Source: CAVSDF01 sp963726715
Lineage (GTDB): Bacteria; Bacteroidota; Rhodothermia; Rhodothermales; BA12
Direction of reading: 5' to 3'
Assembly (NCBI GenBank): GCA_963726715.1
Contig: CAVSDF010000013.1
Location: 1 to 64,000, forward strand
DNA: 64,000 nt
Within the stretch, counting starts at the first letter, position 1. Each line of letters opens with the position of its first letter. The notes under the pieces are model-generated. The model had not been told where the DNA came from, did no database searches, and worked only from the letters and a program-made list of their open reading frames with translations. This document shows positions 46,787 to 55,679 of this stretch, piece by piece. A program made the position numbers and the translations under genes.

Positions 46787-47425
46787 ATGCCCCGACACAC
46801 CGCCTGGACGTTCGCCGCCCTCGCCGCGCTCGCCGCTCCCACCGCACGCGCGCAGGCGCCCGCTCCGCCGCCGCGCACGCCGGTCGGTGCGGCCCCAGCG
46901 CCCCCGCCCGCCCCCGCGTCGCGCCGCGCGGTCGTCTCGCTCGTCGCCGAGGCCGGGATCGAGTACGGCGGCGACGACCTGCTGACGGTTCAGTTCACCA
47001 ACGGAGACGACCAGACGCTCCTCGCCGGGCAGGGCGCGACCCTCGCCGTCGGGGTCGAGGTGCAGCCGCGGCCGGCCCTCCCGGTCACCGCGCGGGCGAC
47101 GCTCGGGTTCAAGTTCGCACTCACCGCCGCCGACAACGCCAACATCGCCTTCACGCGCATCCCCCTCGAAGGCGTCGTCTCGTACCGGCACCGCTCGGGC
47201 GTGCGCCTCGGCGCGGGCGTGTCGCACCACGCGCGGGTGCGCCTGAACGGCGACGGCTTTCTCCCCGACGCCGACTTCGGCTCGGCGACCGGCCCGACCG
47301 TCGAGATCGGCTACAAACTTCTCGCGCTGACGGCCTCGCGCATGGCCTACCGGGCTCCCTCCGGCGAGCGCCTCGACGCGTCGAGCCTCGGCCTCACGCT
47401 CATCGCCCCCATCCGCCGCTTCTGA
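46787..47425 (+). CDS. Exported beta-barrel-like hypothetical protein
   Basis: 212 residues. The signal peptide (TAWTFAALAALAAPTARAQ) precedes a proline-rich linker, then alternating strands (AVVSLVAEAGIEYGGDDLLT, VEVQPRPALPVTARATLGFK, GVRLGAGVSHHARVRLNGDG) ending in Phe, the usual last residue of outer-membrane barrels. No family is recognised. An outer-membrane location is inferred. Confidence 0.65.
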   Translation: MPRHTAWTFAALAALAAPTARAQAPAPPPRTPVGAAPAPPPAPASRRAVVSLVAEAGIEYGGDDLLTVQFTNGDDQTLLAGQGATLAVGVEVQPRPALPVTARATLGFKFALTAADNANIAFTRIPLEGVVSYRHRSGVRLGAGVSHHARVRLNGDGFLPDADFGSATGPTVEIGYKLLALTASRMAYRAPSGERLDASSLGLTLIAPIRRF

Positions 47426-47432
47426 CGCCGCC

Positions 47433-47657
47433 ATGCCCCGCACCGTGACCGACGCCGACGGCACCGAGTGGTCGCTCGCCGAAGCCTACGCCGGACTCTC
47501 CGAGGGCCGCGCCGAGGGCGTGCCCGCGCCCGAAACCGTGACCGTCGTCGCGACGCCGTCGGGCGGGGCGCAGACGCGGCGTTTCGAGGTGCCGGGCGAC
47601 TGGCAGGCCGATCTCTCCGACGACGACCTCGCCGCCCGCGTCGACAGCGCCGCATGA
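47433..47657 (+). CDS. Small acidic hypothetical protein coupled to an ADP-ribosylglycohydrolase
   Basis: 74 residues (MPRTVTDADGTEWSLAEAYA), acidic at the C-terminus (DWQADLSDDDLAARVDSAA). No cysteine pair or membrane segment is present and no family is recognised. Its stop overlaps the next gene's start (ATGA at 47654-47657), so it is translated with the ADP-ribosylglycohydrolase and could modulate or accompany it; that is only positional evidence. Confidence 0.6.
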   Translation: MPRTVTDADGTEWSLAEAYAGLSEGRAEGVPAPETVTVVATPSGGAQTRRFEVPGDWQADLSDDDLAARVDSAA

Positions 47658-48571
47658 GCGCCCGCATCGACCCCGACCGCGCCCGTGGCGCCCTCGTCGG
47701 GCTGGCCGTCGGGGATGCGGTCGGGACGACGGTCGAGTTCATGCCGCGCGGCTCGTTCGCGCCCGTCACCGACATGACCGGCGGCGGCCCGTTCCGCCTG
47801 CCCGTCGGCGCGTGGACCGACGACACGTCGATGGCGCTCTGCCTCGCCGACAGCCTGCTCGCATCCGGCGTGCCGACCGGCGGCGCCTTCGACGCCGACG
47901 ACCTTGCGCGGCGGTTCGTGCGGTGGTGGCGGCACGGCGAGCGCAGCGCAACCGGCCACTGCTTCGACATCGGAAACGCCACGCGCGCCGCCCTCGCGCG
48001 GTTCGAGGCGCACCGGCGACCCGAACGCAGGCTCCGCCGATCCGCACTCGGCCGGCAACGGCGGCATCATGCGCCTCGCCCCCGCCGCGATCGCCGCCGC
48101 GCCCGACCTCGATGCCGCCCGCGCCCTCGCCGCCGCGCAGAGCCGCGTCACCCACGCCGCGCCCGAGTGCCTCGACGCCGCGCGCCTGCTCGCCGACATC
48201 CTCGTCCGCGCCCTCACCGGCGCCTCCCGCGACGACGCGCTCGGCGGCACCGATCCGTCCACGCTCACCGCGCCCGCCGTCTGCGCCATCGCGCAAGGAG
48301 ACTACCAAGCGAAAGATGCGGGCGCGATCCGCGGCACCGGCTACGTCGTCGAAAGCCTGGAGGCGGCCCTCTGGTGCGTCGCCACGACCGATTCGTTCGA
48401 GACCGCCGTCCTGGCCGCCGCCAACCTCGGCGACGACGCCGACACCACCGCCGCCATCGCCGGGCAGGTCGCGGGCGCGCTCTACGGCCACGCCGCCATC
48501 CCCGACGCGTGGCGCGCCCGCCTCCACCTCGGCGCCGAAATCGCGCTAGCGACGGTCTGGCGCGGCGATGA
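47654..48571 (+). CDS. ADP-ribosylglycohydrolase (DraG/ARH family, frameshifted)
   Basis: It removes ADP-ribose from proteins or related acceptors using two Mg ions. About 305 residues. Landmarks are GALVGLAVGDAVGTTVEFMP, the first metal site VGAWTDDTSMALCLADSLLA, HSAGNGGIMRLAPAAIA, DYQAKDAGAIRGTGYVVESL and the second metal site NLGDDADTTAAIAGQVAGAL. A frame change near 48030 splits it. A second near 48553 gives the natural-looking end ALASDGLARR with a stop at 48571. It is convergent with the sirtuin gene. Confidence 0.85.
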   Translation: MSARIDPDRARGALVGLAVGDAVGTTVEFMPRGSFAPVTDMTGGGPFRLPVGAWTDDTSMALCLADSLLASGVPTGGAFDADDLARRFVRWWRHGERSATGHCFDIGNATRAALARFEAHRRPERRLRRSALGRQRRHHAPRPRRDRRRARPRCRPRPRRRAEPRHPRRARVPRRRAPARRHPRPRPHRRLPRRRARRHRSVHAHRARRLRHRARRLPSERCGRDPRHRLRRRKPGGGPLVRRHDRFVRDRRPGRRQPRRRRRHHRRHRRAGRGRALRPRRHPRRVARPPPPRRRNRASDGLARR

Positions 48572-48629
48572 GCCATTCCGCGCGCGTCGGCATGCGCTGC
48601 CGCTCGACGCCTCCCTCGCTGGACGCGCG

Positions 48630-49625
48630 CTATCCGCCCACCAACCGCCGGGCCAGGGCGGGCAGGACGGCGCCGAGCGGCGCGTCGGCTTTGACGGTGA
48701 CGAGGGCGTCGGCGCGGGTCTCGCCGAGGGTGACGAGGGCGACGGGCTTGCCCTCGCGCGCGGCGCGGTGCACGAAGCGCAGGCCGGAGTAGACGGCGAG
48801 CGACGATCCGACGACGAGGAGCGCGTCGGCCTCCTCGTAGACCGACCATGCGGCGGCGACCGTCGCCGCGGGCACGCTCTCGCCGAAGAAGACGACGTCG
48901 GGCTTGAGCGCCCCGCCGCACGCCGGGCACGCGGGCACGACGAAGGCGGCGATGGCGTCGCCGTCGAGTTCGACATCGCCGTCGGGCGCGGTCTCGGCGG
49001 CTCGGGCGGTGGCACGGGCGGCGTGGTCGGGGTTGGCGGATTCGGACCAGCGCTGCACGTCGGCGCGGGCGTAGGCGGCGCGGCAGCCGAGACAGACGAC
49101 GCGCCCGAGGGCACCGTGGAGTTCGACGACGCGGCGGCTTCCGGCGGCGTGGTGGAGGCCGTCGACGTTCTGCGTGACCACGCCCGTCGCCACGCCCGCC
49201 GCTTCGAGTTCGGCGAGGGCGCGGTGGCCGCTGTTCGGACGTGCGTGCCCGATGCGCGCCCACCCGAGCGCCGCCCGCGCCCAGTAGCGCTGCCGCGCGG
49301 CCACGCCCTCGTCGCCCGCCGCCACGAAGGCGTTGTACTGGATCGGATTGCGCGCGCGGTGCCGCGTCTCCGGCCCGCGGTAGTCGGGGATGCCGCTGTC
49401 GGTGGAGAGCCCCGCGCCCGCGAGGATGGCGATGCGCCGTCCGGCGAGCACGGCGACGAGGGCGTCGAGGGTCGCGTCGGGATCGGCGGCGGGAGGCGGG
49501 TACGGCAGGCATGGCGCCGCGAACGGAAGCGTGCGGCCCCGGTTCGGCTGGCGGCGATGCGCGGCGCGCGGTGCCACACCGTTACGGCGTGGCGGCGAAC
49601 CGGCGCGGCAGGCGGCCATTCGCAT
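48630..49625 (-). CDS. Sirtuin, class II (SIRT4-like) NAD-dependent deacylase
   Basis: It removes acyl groups from lysines with NAD, giving O-acyl-ADP-ribose; some members ADP-ribosylate. 331 residues, though the first ~50 look non-homologous and the true start may lie inside. Landmarks are the NAD loop ILAGAGLSTDSGIPDYRGPE, VVTQNVDGLHHAAGS, the catalytic His in VELHGALGRVVCLGC, zinc cysteines CLGC and CPACGG, DVVFFGES, and VVGSSLAVYSG. The GIPDYRGPE version is typical of SIRT4-like sirtuins. It is convergent with, and 58 bases from, an ADP-ribosylglycohydrolase. Confidence 0.88.
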   Translation of the reverse strand: MRMAACRAGSPPRRNGVAPRAAHRRQPNRGRTLPFAAPCLPYPPPAADPDATLDALVAVLAGRRIAILAGAGLSTDSGIPDYRGPETRHRARNPIQYNAFVAAGDEGVAARQRYWARAALGWARIGHARPNSGHRALAELEAAGVATGVVTQNVDGLHHAAGSRRVVELHGALGRVVCLGCRAAYARADVQRWSESANPDHAARATARAAETAPDGDVELDGDAIAAFVVPACPACGGALKPDVVFFGESVPAATVAAAWSVYEEADALLVVGSSLAVYSGLRFVHRAAREGKPVALVTLGETRADALVTVKADAPLGAVLPALARRLVGG

Positions 49626-49651
49626 CCCATCTCCAACTCCCCCGATCCCCC

Positions 49652-50203
49652 ATGACCGATCCCCGTTCCCGCGAGACCGCCATCCTCGGAGGCGGCTGCT
49701 TCTGGTGCGTCGAAGCCGTCGTCAAGCGTCTCAAGGGCGTCATCGACGTGACGAGCGGCTATGCCGGTGGCCACGTTCCGAACCCGTCCTACGAGCAGGT
49801 GTGCAGCAAGACGACCGGCCACGCCGAGGTCATCCGCGTCGTCTTCGACCCGTCGATCCTCACGTACCGGCAGCTTTTGGAGGTCTTCTTCGGCGCCCAC
49901 GACCCGACGACGCCGAACCGGCAGGGCAACGACGTGGGGCCGCAGTACCGCTCGGCGATCTACACGACGAGCGACGCACAGGCCGAGACGGCCGCCGCCG
50001 TCGCGCGCGATATGGCGGGAGTGTTCGACGCGCCGATCGTCACCGAGATCGCGCCCCTCGACGTGTTCTACGCCGCCGATTCGTCGCATCAGGACTACTT
50101 CGACCGCAACCGTTTCCAGCCGTACTGCGCCTTCGTGATCTCGCCGAAGGTGTCGAAGCTGCGCAAGCAGCACGCCGATTTGCTCGCCCCGGAGTTCGCG
50201 TGA
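49652..50203 (+). CDS. msrA: Peptide-methionine (S)-S-oxide reductase MsrA
   Basis: It repairs S-methionine sulfoxide in proteins using thioredoxin. 183 residues starting at ATG 49652 (MTDPRSRETAILGGG). The active-site motif is GGGCFWCVEAVV with the nucleophilic Cys, followed by GVIDVTSGYAGG, TTGHAEVIRVVFDP, FFGAHDPTTPNRQGNDVGPQ and YRSAIYTTSDAQ. The end (FDRNRFQPYCAFVISPKVSK) contains a possible resolving Cys. There is no signal peptide. It is divergent from the sirtuin gene. Confidence 0.95.
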   Translation: MTDPRSRETAILGGGCFWCVEAVVKRLKGVIDVTSGYAGGHVPNPSYEQVCSKTTGHAEVIRVVFDPSILTYRQLLEVFFGAHDPTTPNRQGNDVGPQYRSAIYTTSDAQAETAAAVARDMAGVFDAPIVTEIAPLDVFYAADSSHQDYFDRNRFQPYCAFVISPKVSKLRKQHADLLAPEFA

Positions 50204-50234
50204 TCGGTGCCTCGGCGGCACGGTGAGGCCCAGC

Positions 50235-50262
50235 GGAGACGCATCGGCGATGCGTCTCTACG
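50235..50262. repeat. GGAG-headed palindrome, GAGACGCATCG type
   Basis: GGAGACGCATCG, G, CGATGCGTCTCTACG: 11-base arms. The head is GGAG instead of GTAG, the second head known for REP elements. It lies between msrA and the YfcC gene. Confidence 0.6.
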
Positions 50263-50330
50263 CCTCCGGTGGCCCGATTGGGGCGGCGGCGGGCACGGGC
50301 GTATCCTGCGGCGCTCTCTCGCCGCATCCG

Positions 50331-51872
50331 ATGGCTCCTTCCGCCGACCCGATCTCTCCCGAGGCGCCGCCGCGCCGTGGGTTCGCGTTTCCGACGCCCT
50401 ACACCGTCCTCTTCGCCGTCATCGCGCTCGCGGCGCTCGCCACGTGGGTGGTGCCCGCCGGACGCTACGACACGCTCCGCTACGACGGCGAGCGCAGCAC
50501 CTTCGTCGCCGACTCCGCAGGCGCCGAACGCACGCTCCCGGCGACGCAGGCGACGCTCGATGGCCTCGGCGTGTCCATCGCGCTCGGTGACTTCACCGGC
50601 GGCAGCATCAAGAAGGCCGTCGCCCTGCCCGGCACGTACCACCGCACCGACGGCGACCCGCAGGGCGTGCTCGACGTGCTCCGCGCGCCGATTCTCGGCC
50701 TGTACGACGCCATCGACGTCGTCCTGTTCGTCCTCGTCATCGGCGGATTCATCGGCGTGTTCAACCGGACGGGCGCATTCGAGGTCGGCATCGCGGCGCT
50801 CACGCGGCGGCTGAGAGGGCGCGAGGCGTGGCTGATCGTCGTCGTGATGGCCCTGATCGCGCTCGGCGGGACGACGTTCGGGATGTCGGAGGAGACCATC
50901 GCGTTCTACCCGCTCCTGCTGCCCGTTTTCCTCGCCGCCGGGTACGACCGGATGGTGCCCGTCGCGGCCATCTTCGTCGGCTCGACCGTCGGCGCGATGG
51001 GCTCGACGACCAACCCGTTCGCCACCGTCATCGCCTCCGACGCGGCGGGCGTGGCGTGGACCGATGGGCTGGGCGGACGCATCGGCGTGTTCGTCGTCGG
51101 CCTGGCGCTCGCCACGACCTACGTCGTCCGCTACGCGAACCGCGTCCGCGCCGACCCCGCGCGGTCGCTCGTGCGGGGTGACGACGTGGCCCCGGCCCTC
51201 GCCGCCGCGGTTCCGCCGTCCGGCACATCGGCGTCGATCTCGAACGCGCGGGCGAACGGCCTGCTCGTGCTCTTCGGCGCCGTCTTCGTGGTGATGATCG
51301 TCGGCGTCTCGCGGCTCGGGTGGTGGTTTCCGGAGATGACGGCGCTGTTTCTCGGCGCCGCCATCCTCGTCGGCGTCGTCCAGCGCGGCGGCGAGGCGGC
51401 GACCGTCGCCGCGTTCCTCGACGGCGCCCGCGACCTCCTCGGCGTCGCCTTCGTGATCGGCCTCGCGCGCGGCGCGACCCTCGTCCTCGACCGCGGCGAG
51501 GCATCGGGGACGATCCTGCACGCGGCGACCGCCCTCGTCTCGGGGATGCCGGGCGTAGCGTTCCTGCTCGCGCTCCTCGCCGCCTTCGTCGTCCTCTCCC
51601 TGTTCATCCAGTCGTCGAGCGGCCTCGCGGTGCTCACCATGCCCATCGTCGGCGGCCTCGCCGATGTCGCGGGCGTGCCGCGCGCCGCGGTCATCGACGC
51701 CTACCTGTTCGGGCTGGGCATCACCGGCCTCCTCACCCCGTCCGGACTCGTGCTGCCGTCGCTGGAGATGGTGAAGGTGGATTACGGCGCGTGGCTGCGG
51801 TTCGCGCTTCCGCTCGTCGGGCTGCTGACGCTGCTGGCGGTTGCGGCGCTCGCACTCCGGTCGCTCGCGTGA
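50331..51872 (+). CDS. YfcC/DcuC-family membrane transporter
   Basis: 513 residues from ATG 50331 (MAPSADPISPEAPPRRGFAF). About 11-13 membrane helices. It begins with the family's TPYTVLFAVIALAALATWVV and PAGRYDTLRYDGE, and has ITALGG-like LIALGGTTFGMSEETIAFYP, VGSTVGAMGSTTNPFATVIA and FIQSSSGLAVLTMPIVGGLA. YfcC-like proteins are secondary carriers of the C4-dicarboxylate/amino-acid (ion transporter superfamily) group; substrates are mostly unknown. It stands alone on the plus strand, with a GGAG palindrome upstream. Confidence 0.85.
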   Translation: MAPSADPISPEAPPRRGFAFPTPYTVLFAVIALAALATWVVPAGRYDTLRYDGERSTFVADSAGAERTLPATQATLDGLGVSIALGDFTGGSIKKAVALPGTYHRTDGDPQGVLDVLRAPILGLYDAIDVVLFVLVIGGFIGVFNRTGAFEVGIAALTRRLRGREAWLIVVVMALIALGGTTFGMSEETIAFYPLLLPVFLAAGYDRMVPVAAIFVGSTVGAMGSTTNPFATVIASDAAGVAWTDGLGGRIGVFVVGLALATTYVVRYANRVRADPARSLVRGDDVAPALAAAVPPSGTSASISNARANGLLVLFGAVFVVMIVGVSRLGWWFPEMTALFLGAAILVGVVQRGGEAATVAAFLDGARDLLGVAFVIGLARGATLVLDRGEASGTILHAATALVSGMPGVAFLLALLAAFVVLSLFIQSSSGLAVLTMPIVGGLADVAGVPRAAVIDAYLFGLGITGLLTPSGLVLPSLEMVKVDYGAWLRFALPLVGLLTLLAVAALALRSLA

Positions 51873-51907
51873 CTGCGGACGACGTGCGGTTTCGGCCCTG
51901 GCTCCGC

Positions 51908-52669
51908 TCAGAGACGCCGCCGGGCGACGACGTGACCGACGAAGAACGGGCCGAGGCGGTCGAGGTACTCCGCCGTCTGCCGCGTCGCCCGCATGGCCTG
52001 CACGAGCGCGCTCGCGCCGGTGAGCGTCGGCGCGGTGATGCCGACGACGAAATCGGCGTCGTCGGTGTCGAGGCCGTGGGAGGCGAGGCGCACGTCGTGC
52101 GCGTGCCCGGCCTCGCCGAAGCGCCGCCCGATGGCGCCGTGCTCCATCAGCATCGCGCGCTGCTCGGCACCGTCGAGGCGCGCGAACGCGCCCGCGCGGC
52201 GCACCGGGTACCAGACGTGCCACGCGAGCGCATCGTCGAGCAGGCGGCGGCGCGGGCGCCCGACGAGCGTGTCGGCGAGGTCGGATTCGTAACCGATGGC
52301 GTAGGTGCGCCCGACGAGCGTCCGCTCGGGCCGCAGCGCGAGGGCCGCGAACGGCCCTGTCCCGACGAACGCGCGCACCGGCCCGGTGAACGCCGCCGGA
52401 TCCTCCGACCACGTGAGCAGCGCCGCGCCGCGCGGGTGGTGCGCGTCGGCGTAGAGGACGGCCTCGACCGGCAGGGCCTCGGGCGCGGCGCCGGTGAGGG
52501 CGTCGGCGAGGGGCGCGAGGTCAGCGGGCGCGCCGTCGAAGACGAGCAGGTGGAGGAAGAGGCGGCGGTCGAGGGCGAGCGGCGTGCCGTCGGCGGCGCG
52601 GCCGCGTTCGGCGAGCGAGAGCGGCGCGTCGGTGGACGGCGGGGCGGAGGGAGTGGGTCGAGCGGACAT
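51908..52669 (-). CDS. Chlorite dismutase/HemQ-family heme protein
   Basis: 253 residues from ATG 52669 (MSARPTPSAPPSTDAPL). Its length and order match the family: RRLFLHLLVFDGAPADLAPL, FVGTGPFAALALRPERTLVG, ALAWHVWYPVRRAGAFARLD and QRAMLMEHGAIGRRFGEAGH, ending FVVGHVVARR-like GPFFVGHVVARRRL. The H in MLMEHGAIGR or that in EAGHAHDVRL is a candidate axial ligand. In Gram-positives HemQ decarboxylates coproheme; in Rhodothermota the role is not fixed, and true chlorite dismutase is less likely without neighbouring perchlorate genes. Confidence 0.72.
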   Translation of the reverse strand: MSARPTPSAPPSTDAPLSLAERGRAADGTPLALDRRLFLHLLVFDGAPADLAPLADALTGAAPEALPVEAVLYADAHHPRGAALLTWSEDPAAFTGPVRAFVGTGPFAALALRPERTLVGRTYAIGYESDLADTLVGRPRRRLLDDALAWHVWYPVRRAGAFARLDGAEQRAMLMEHGAIGRRFGEAGHAHDVRLASHGLDTDDADFVVGITAPTLTGASALVQAMRATRQTAEYLDRLGPFFVGHVVARRRL

Positions 52670-52854
52670 CGAAGACAGAGCAGACGTCCCGGATGCACGC
52701 CCCGCCGGTGCCGAGGATCGGCGAAGCGTCGGTGAACCGGGGAGCGCCAGAAACCGGCGGCCCGCCAACGGGCGGCCCGCGACACGCGCGAGGCTTGCGC
52801 ACTCGGCGCGCGCGCCGCATCTTGGCATCGCTCTCCATCCCCACCCGACGACTG

Positions 52855-54520
52855 ATGCGCCCGATCCGCCCTGCCCTCCTTGCCGCCGCCGTTGCCCTCG
52901 CGGCCACGTTCGCGCCCCTCGCCACGCGCGCGCAGAGCGTCGTCTATGCCGATGCCATCGTGTGGGCGGGAAAGGGCCGTCCGGCGGCGACGGCGCTCGC
53001 GGTCGTGGGCGGGAAGGTCGTGGCGGTGGGGACGGAGGCCGAGGCGCGGCGTGCGGCGGGTGCCGGCCGCGCGCGTCGAACGTTTCGGAGGGGCGTTCGT
53101 CGCGCCCGGCTTCACCGACGCGCACGCGCACCTGCTCAGCGGCGGCTTTCAACTCGCGAGTGTCGATCTCCGCGCGGCCCGCACGCCCGCCGAGTTCACC
53201 GCCCGCCTCGCCGCCTTCGCCGCGACGCAACCCGCCGGCACGTGGATCGTCGGCGGCGACTGGGACCACGAGACGTGGGGCGGCGAGATGCCGACGCGCG
53301 ACTGGATCGACGCCGCGACGCCCGACCATCCCGTCTTCGTCAACCGCCTCGACGGCCACATGGCCCTCGCCAACTCGCTCGCCCTCGCCCTCGCCCGCGT
53401 CACCGACGCGACGCCCGTGCCGCCCGGCGGTGAGATCGCCCGCGGCACCGACGGCCGCCTGACCGGCATCGTCAAAGACGAGGCAATGACGCTCGTCTAC
53501 CGCGCCATCCCCGAGCCGACCGAGGCGCAGTTCGACGCCGCCTTCGACCGCGCGCAGGCGCACGCCGTCTCGCGCGGCATCACGCAGGCCGACGACGTCG
53601 GCAGCTTCGGCGGCTGGGCCGACCTCGCCACCTACCAGCGCGCCCACGCCGACGGGCGCCTCAAACTGCGCGTCTACTCGCTCGTGCCCCTCGGCTGGTG
53701 GCAGCGCCTCGCCGACACCGTTGCCGTGCGCGGGCGCGGCGACGACCGGCTGAAATGGGGCGGATTGAAGGGCTTCGTCGATGGATCGCTCGGCTCGACG
53801 ACGGCGTGGTTCCACGCGCCCTACGACGACGCGCCCGAGACGACCGGCCTCGTCGTCATCGACACCCTCGCCCTGCGCGCGCAGATCGCCGGAGCCGACC
53901 GCGCGGGCCTGCACGTCGCCATCCACGCCATCGGCGACCGCGCCAACGACGTGCTGCTCCGCGCCTACGCGAGCGCCGCCGCCGCCAACGGACCGCGCGA
54001 CCGCCGCTTCCGCATCGAGCACGCGCAGCACCTCACGCCCGCCGCCATCGCCCGCTTCGGCGCCGACGGCGTCATCGCCTCGATGCAGCCGTACCACATC
54101 ATCGACGACGGACGCTGGGCCGCGAAGCGCATCGGCACGCGCGTGAACGGGACGTACGCGATGCGCGGCCTCCTCGACGGCGGCGCGACGCTGGCGTTTG
54201 GGTCGGACTGGACCGTCGCCCCGATGTCCGTCACCGACGGCCTCTACGCCGCCACGACGCGCGCGACGCTCGACGGCCTGCAACCGGGCGGCTGGGTGCC
54301 CGCGCAGAAGGTGACCATCGAGGAGGCCCTCGACGCCTACACGCGCGGCGGCGCCACGGCGGGCTTCTGGGAGGCGACCACCGGCACGCTCGACGTGGGC
54401 AAGAACGCCGATTTCGTCGTCCTCTCCGCCGACCCCCGCGCCACCGCCCCCGCTTCCCTCCGCGCCCTGCGCGTGCTTCGGACCGTGATCGGCGGCGAAA
54501 CGGTGTACCGCGCGGACTGA
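52855..54520 (+). CDS. Exported YtcJ-like amidohydrolase (one frameshift)
   Basis: It hydrolyses an amide or related bond at a metal site outside the cytoplasm. From ATG 52855 the signal peptide is PALLAAAVALAATFAPLATR followed by AQS. After a frame change near 53070 the amidohydrolase-3 domain continues: GAFVAPGFTDAHAHLLSGGF (HxH metal pair), IVGGDWDHETWGGE, NRLDGHMALANS, GLHVAIHAIGDRANDVLL, IEHAQHLTP, and FGSDWTVAPMS. This order matches YtcJ proteins. The substrate is unknown. A conserved tail NADFVVLSADPRATAPASLR ends it. Confidence 0.85.
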
Positions 54521-54566
54521 CCCGGCGGTGCGGTGATGTCCGTTCGATGATGGCGGTGCGATGGAA

Positions 54567-54587
54567 GGGCACGATGGTTCGTGCCCC
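54567..54587. repeat. GGGCACGA palindrome
   Basis: GGGCACGA, TGGT, TCGTGCCCC: exact 8-base arms without the GTAG head (the outer part is mutated). It lies between the amidohydrolase and the TIGR02206 gene. Confidence 0.5.
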
Positions 54588-54690
54588 GACGCCAGGGGAT
54601 GCATCGACAGGCGCAACCGCGCGGCGGCGATACGCGGCGGTCCGGTGAGACCGGTATCTTGCGCCCCGCCCCCGATTGCCCCCCGCCCGC

Positions 54691-55440
54691 ATGGACCCCT
54701 CGTTCTTCCACCGCGCCCCGTACTTCGGCGAGAACGCCGACTTCGCCGCGTGGGGCGTGTCGCACGTCGCTGTGCTCGTCGTGTCGGTGGTGGCGTATGG
54801 GGGGCTGATCGCGTGGGTGCGGCGGCAGCCCGGCGATGTGCAGCAGCGCGTCGGGACGATCGTCGGCGCGCTGCCGGTCGTCACGTGGGCGGTGTTCAAC
54901 CTGTTTCGCCTCGCCATCGGCGACTGGACGAAGCACATCGACATCCCGCTCAATCTGTGCCCGCTCGTCTCGTTCGCGCTGCCGCTGATGCTCGGGCCGC
55001 GGCGCTCGTACCGCGTCTTCGAGATCGTCTACTTCTTCGCGCTCGTCGGCTGCGTGCAGGCGCTCATCACGCCCAACCTGTTCGAGGAGGCGCCGCACTA
55101 CATGTTCTGGCGCTACTGGCTGCTCCACGTGTCGATCATCGGGGCGGTCGCCTATGCCCTCGCCGTCTACCGGATGCGCCCGACGGTGGCGAGTCTCGGG
55201 CGGGCGTTCGTGGCGTTTGCGGCGTACGTGGGCGTCGCCAAGGTGCTCAACACGCTCCTCGGCACCAACTACGCCTTCACGCAGACCAAACCCGAGACCG
55301 CCTCGGTCCTCGATGCGCTCGGCCCCTACCCGGTCTACATCTTCCAGGGCCTCGGCGTCGCGCTCGCGCTTTTCGTGCTGATCTACCTGCCGGTGGCCGT
55401 CGGCGGGCACGTGGCGCGGCGGCGCGCGGCGGTGGGGTGA
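54691..55440 (+). CDS. TIGR02206 (YwaF-like) integral membrane protein
   Basis: About 249 residues from ATG 54691 (MDPSFFHRAPYFGENADFAA). Roughly six membrane helices: HVAVLVVSVVAYGGLIAWV, TIVGALPVVTWAVFNLF, IPLNLCPLVSFALPLML and HVSIIGAVAYALAVY. The conserved block LNLCPLVSFALPLMLGPRRS, then LGTNYAFTQTKPETASVLDA and LGPYPVYIF, marks the TIGR02206 family. The function is unknown. It is followed directly by a long inverted repeat. Confidence 0.85.
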   Translation: MDPSFFHRAPYFGENADFAAWGVSHVAVLVVSVVAYGGLIAWVRRQPGDVQQRVGTIVGALPVVTWAVFNLFRLAIGDWTKHIDIPLNLCPLVSFALPLMLGPRRSYRVFEIVYFFALVGCVQALITPNLFEEAPHYMFWRYWLLHVSIIGAVAYALAVYRMRPTVASLGRAFVAFAAYVGVAKVLNTLLGTNYAFTQTKPETASVLDALGPYPVYIFQGLGVALALFVLIYLPVAVGGHVARRRAAVG

Positions 55441-55470
55441 GGATGCGGCGGGCGTGGGGTGCGCAGGTCC

Positions 55471-55566
55471 TGTCGTTGCGAGGAGGCCGAAGGCCGACGC
55501 GGCAATCCGGGTCGACATGCGCCTTCGGGCCGGATTGCCGCGGCCCTTGCAGGGCCTCGCAATGAC
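55471..55566. repeat. Long inverted repeat of the TTGCGAGG...GGCAATCCGG type
   Basis: The left arm 55471-55510 starts TGTCGTTGCGAGG and ends GCGGCAATCCGG. The right arm 55530-55566 starts CCGGATTGCCGCGG and ends CCTCGCAATGACA. The arms pair with a few mismatches and inner GGCC hairpins around a ~20-base loop. It fills most of the gap between the TIGR02206 gene and the M20 gene. This palindrome type is seen dispersed in many unrelated bacterial genomes. Confidence 0.7.
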
Positions 55567-55679
55567 AAGTCCTTCGTCCCCGCACATGTCAGGTTTTACG
55601 CCACCCCTGCGCGGCGGGATCGCGCGGGACACCGGGGGCGGCGGGGGCGTTTCGGGCGCCGTTCCGATGCCGATTGCCG

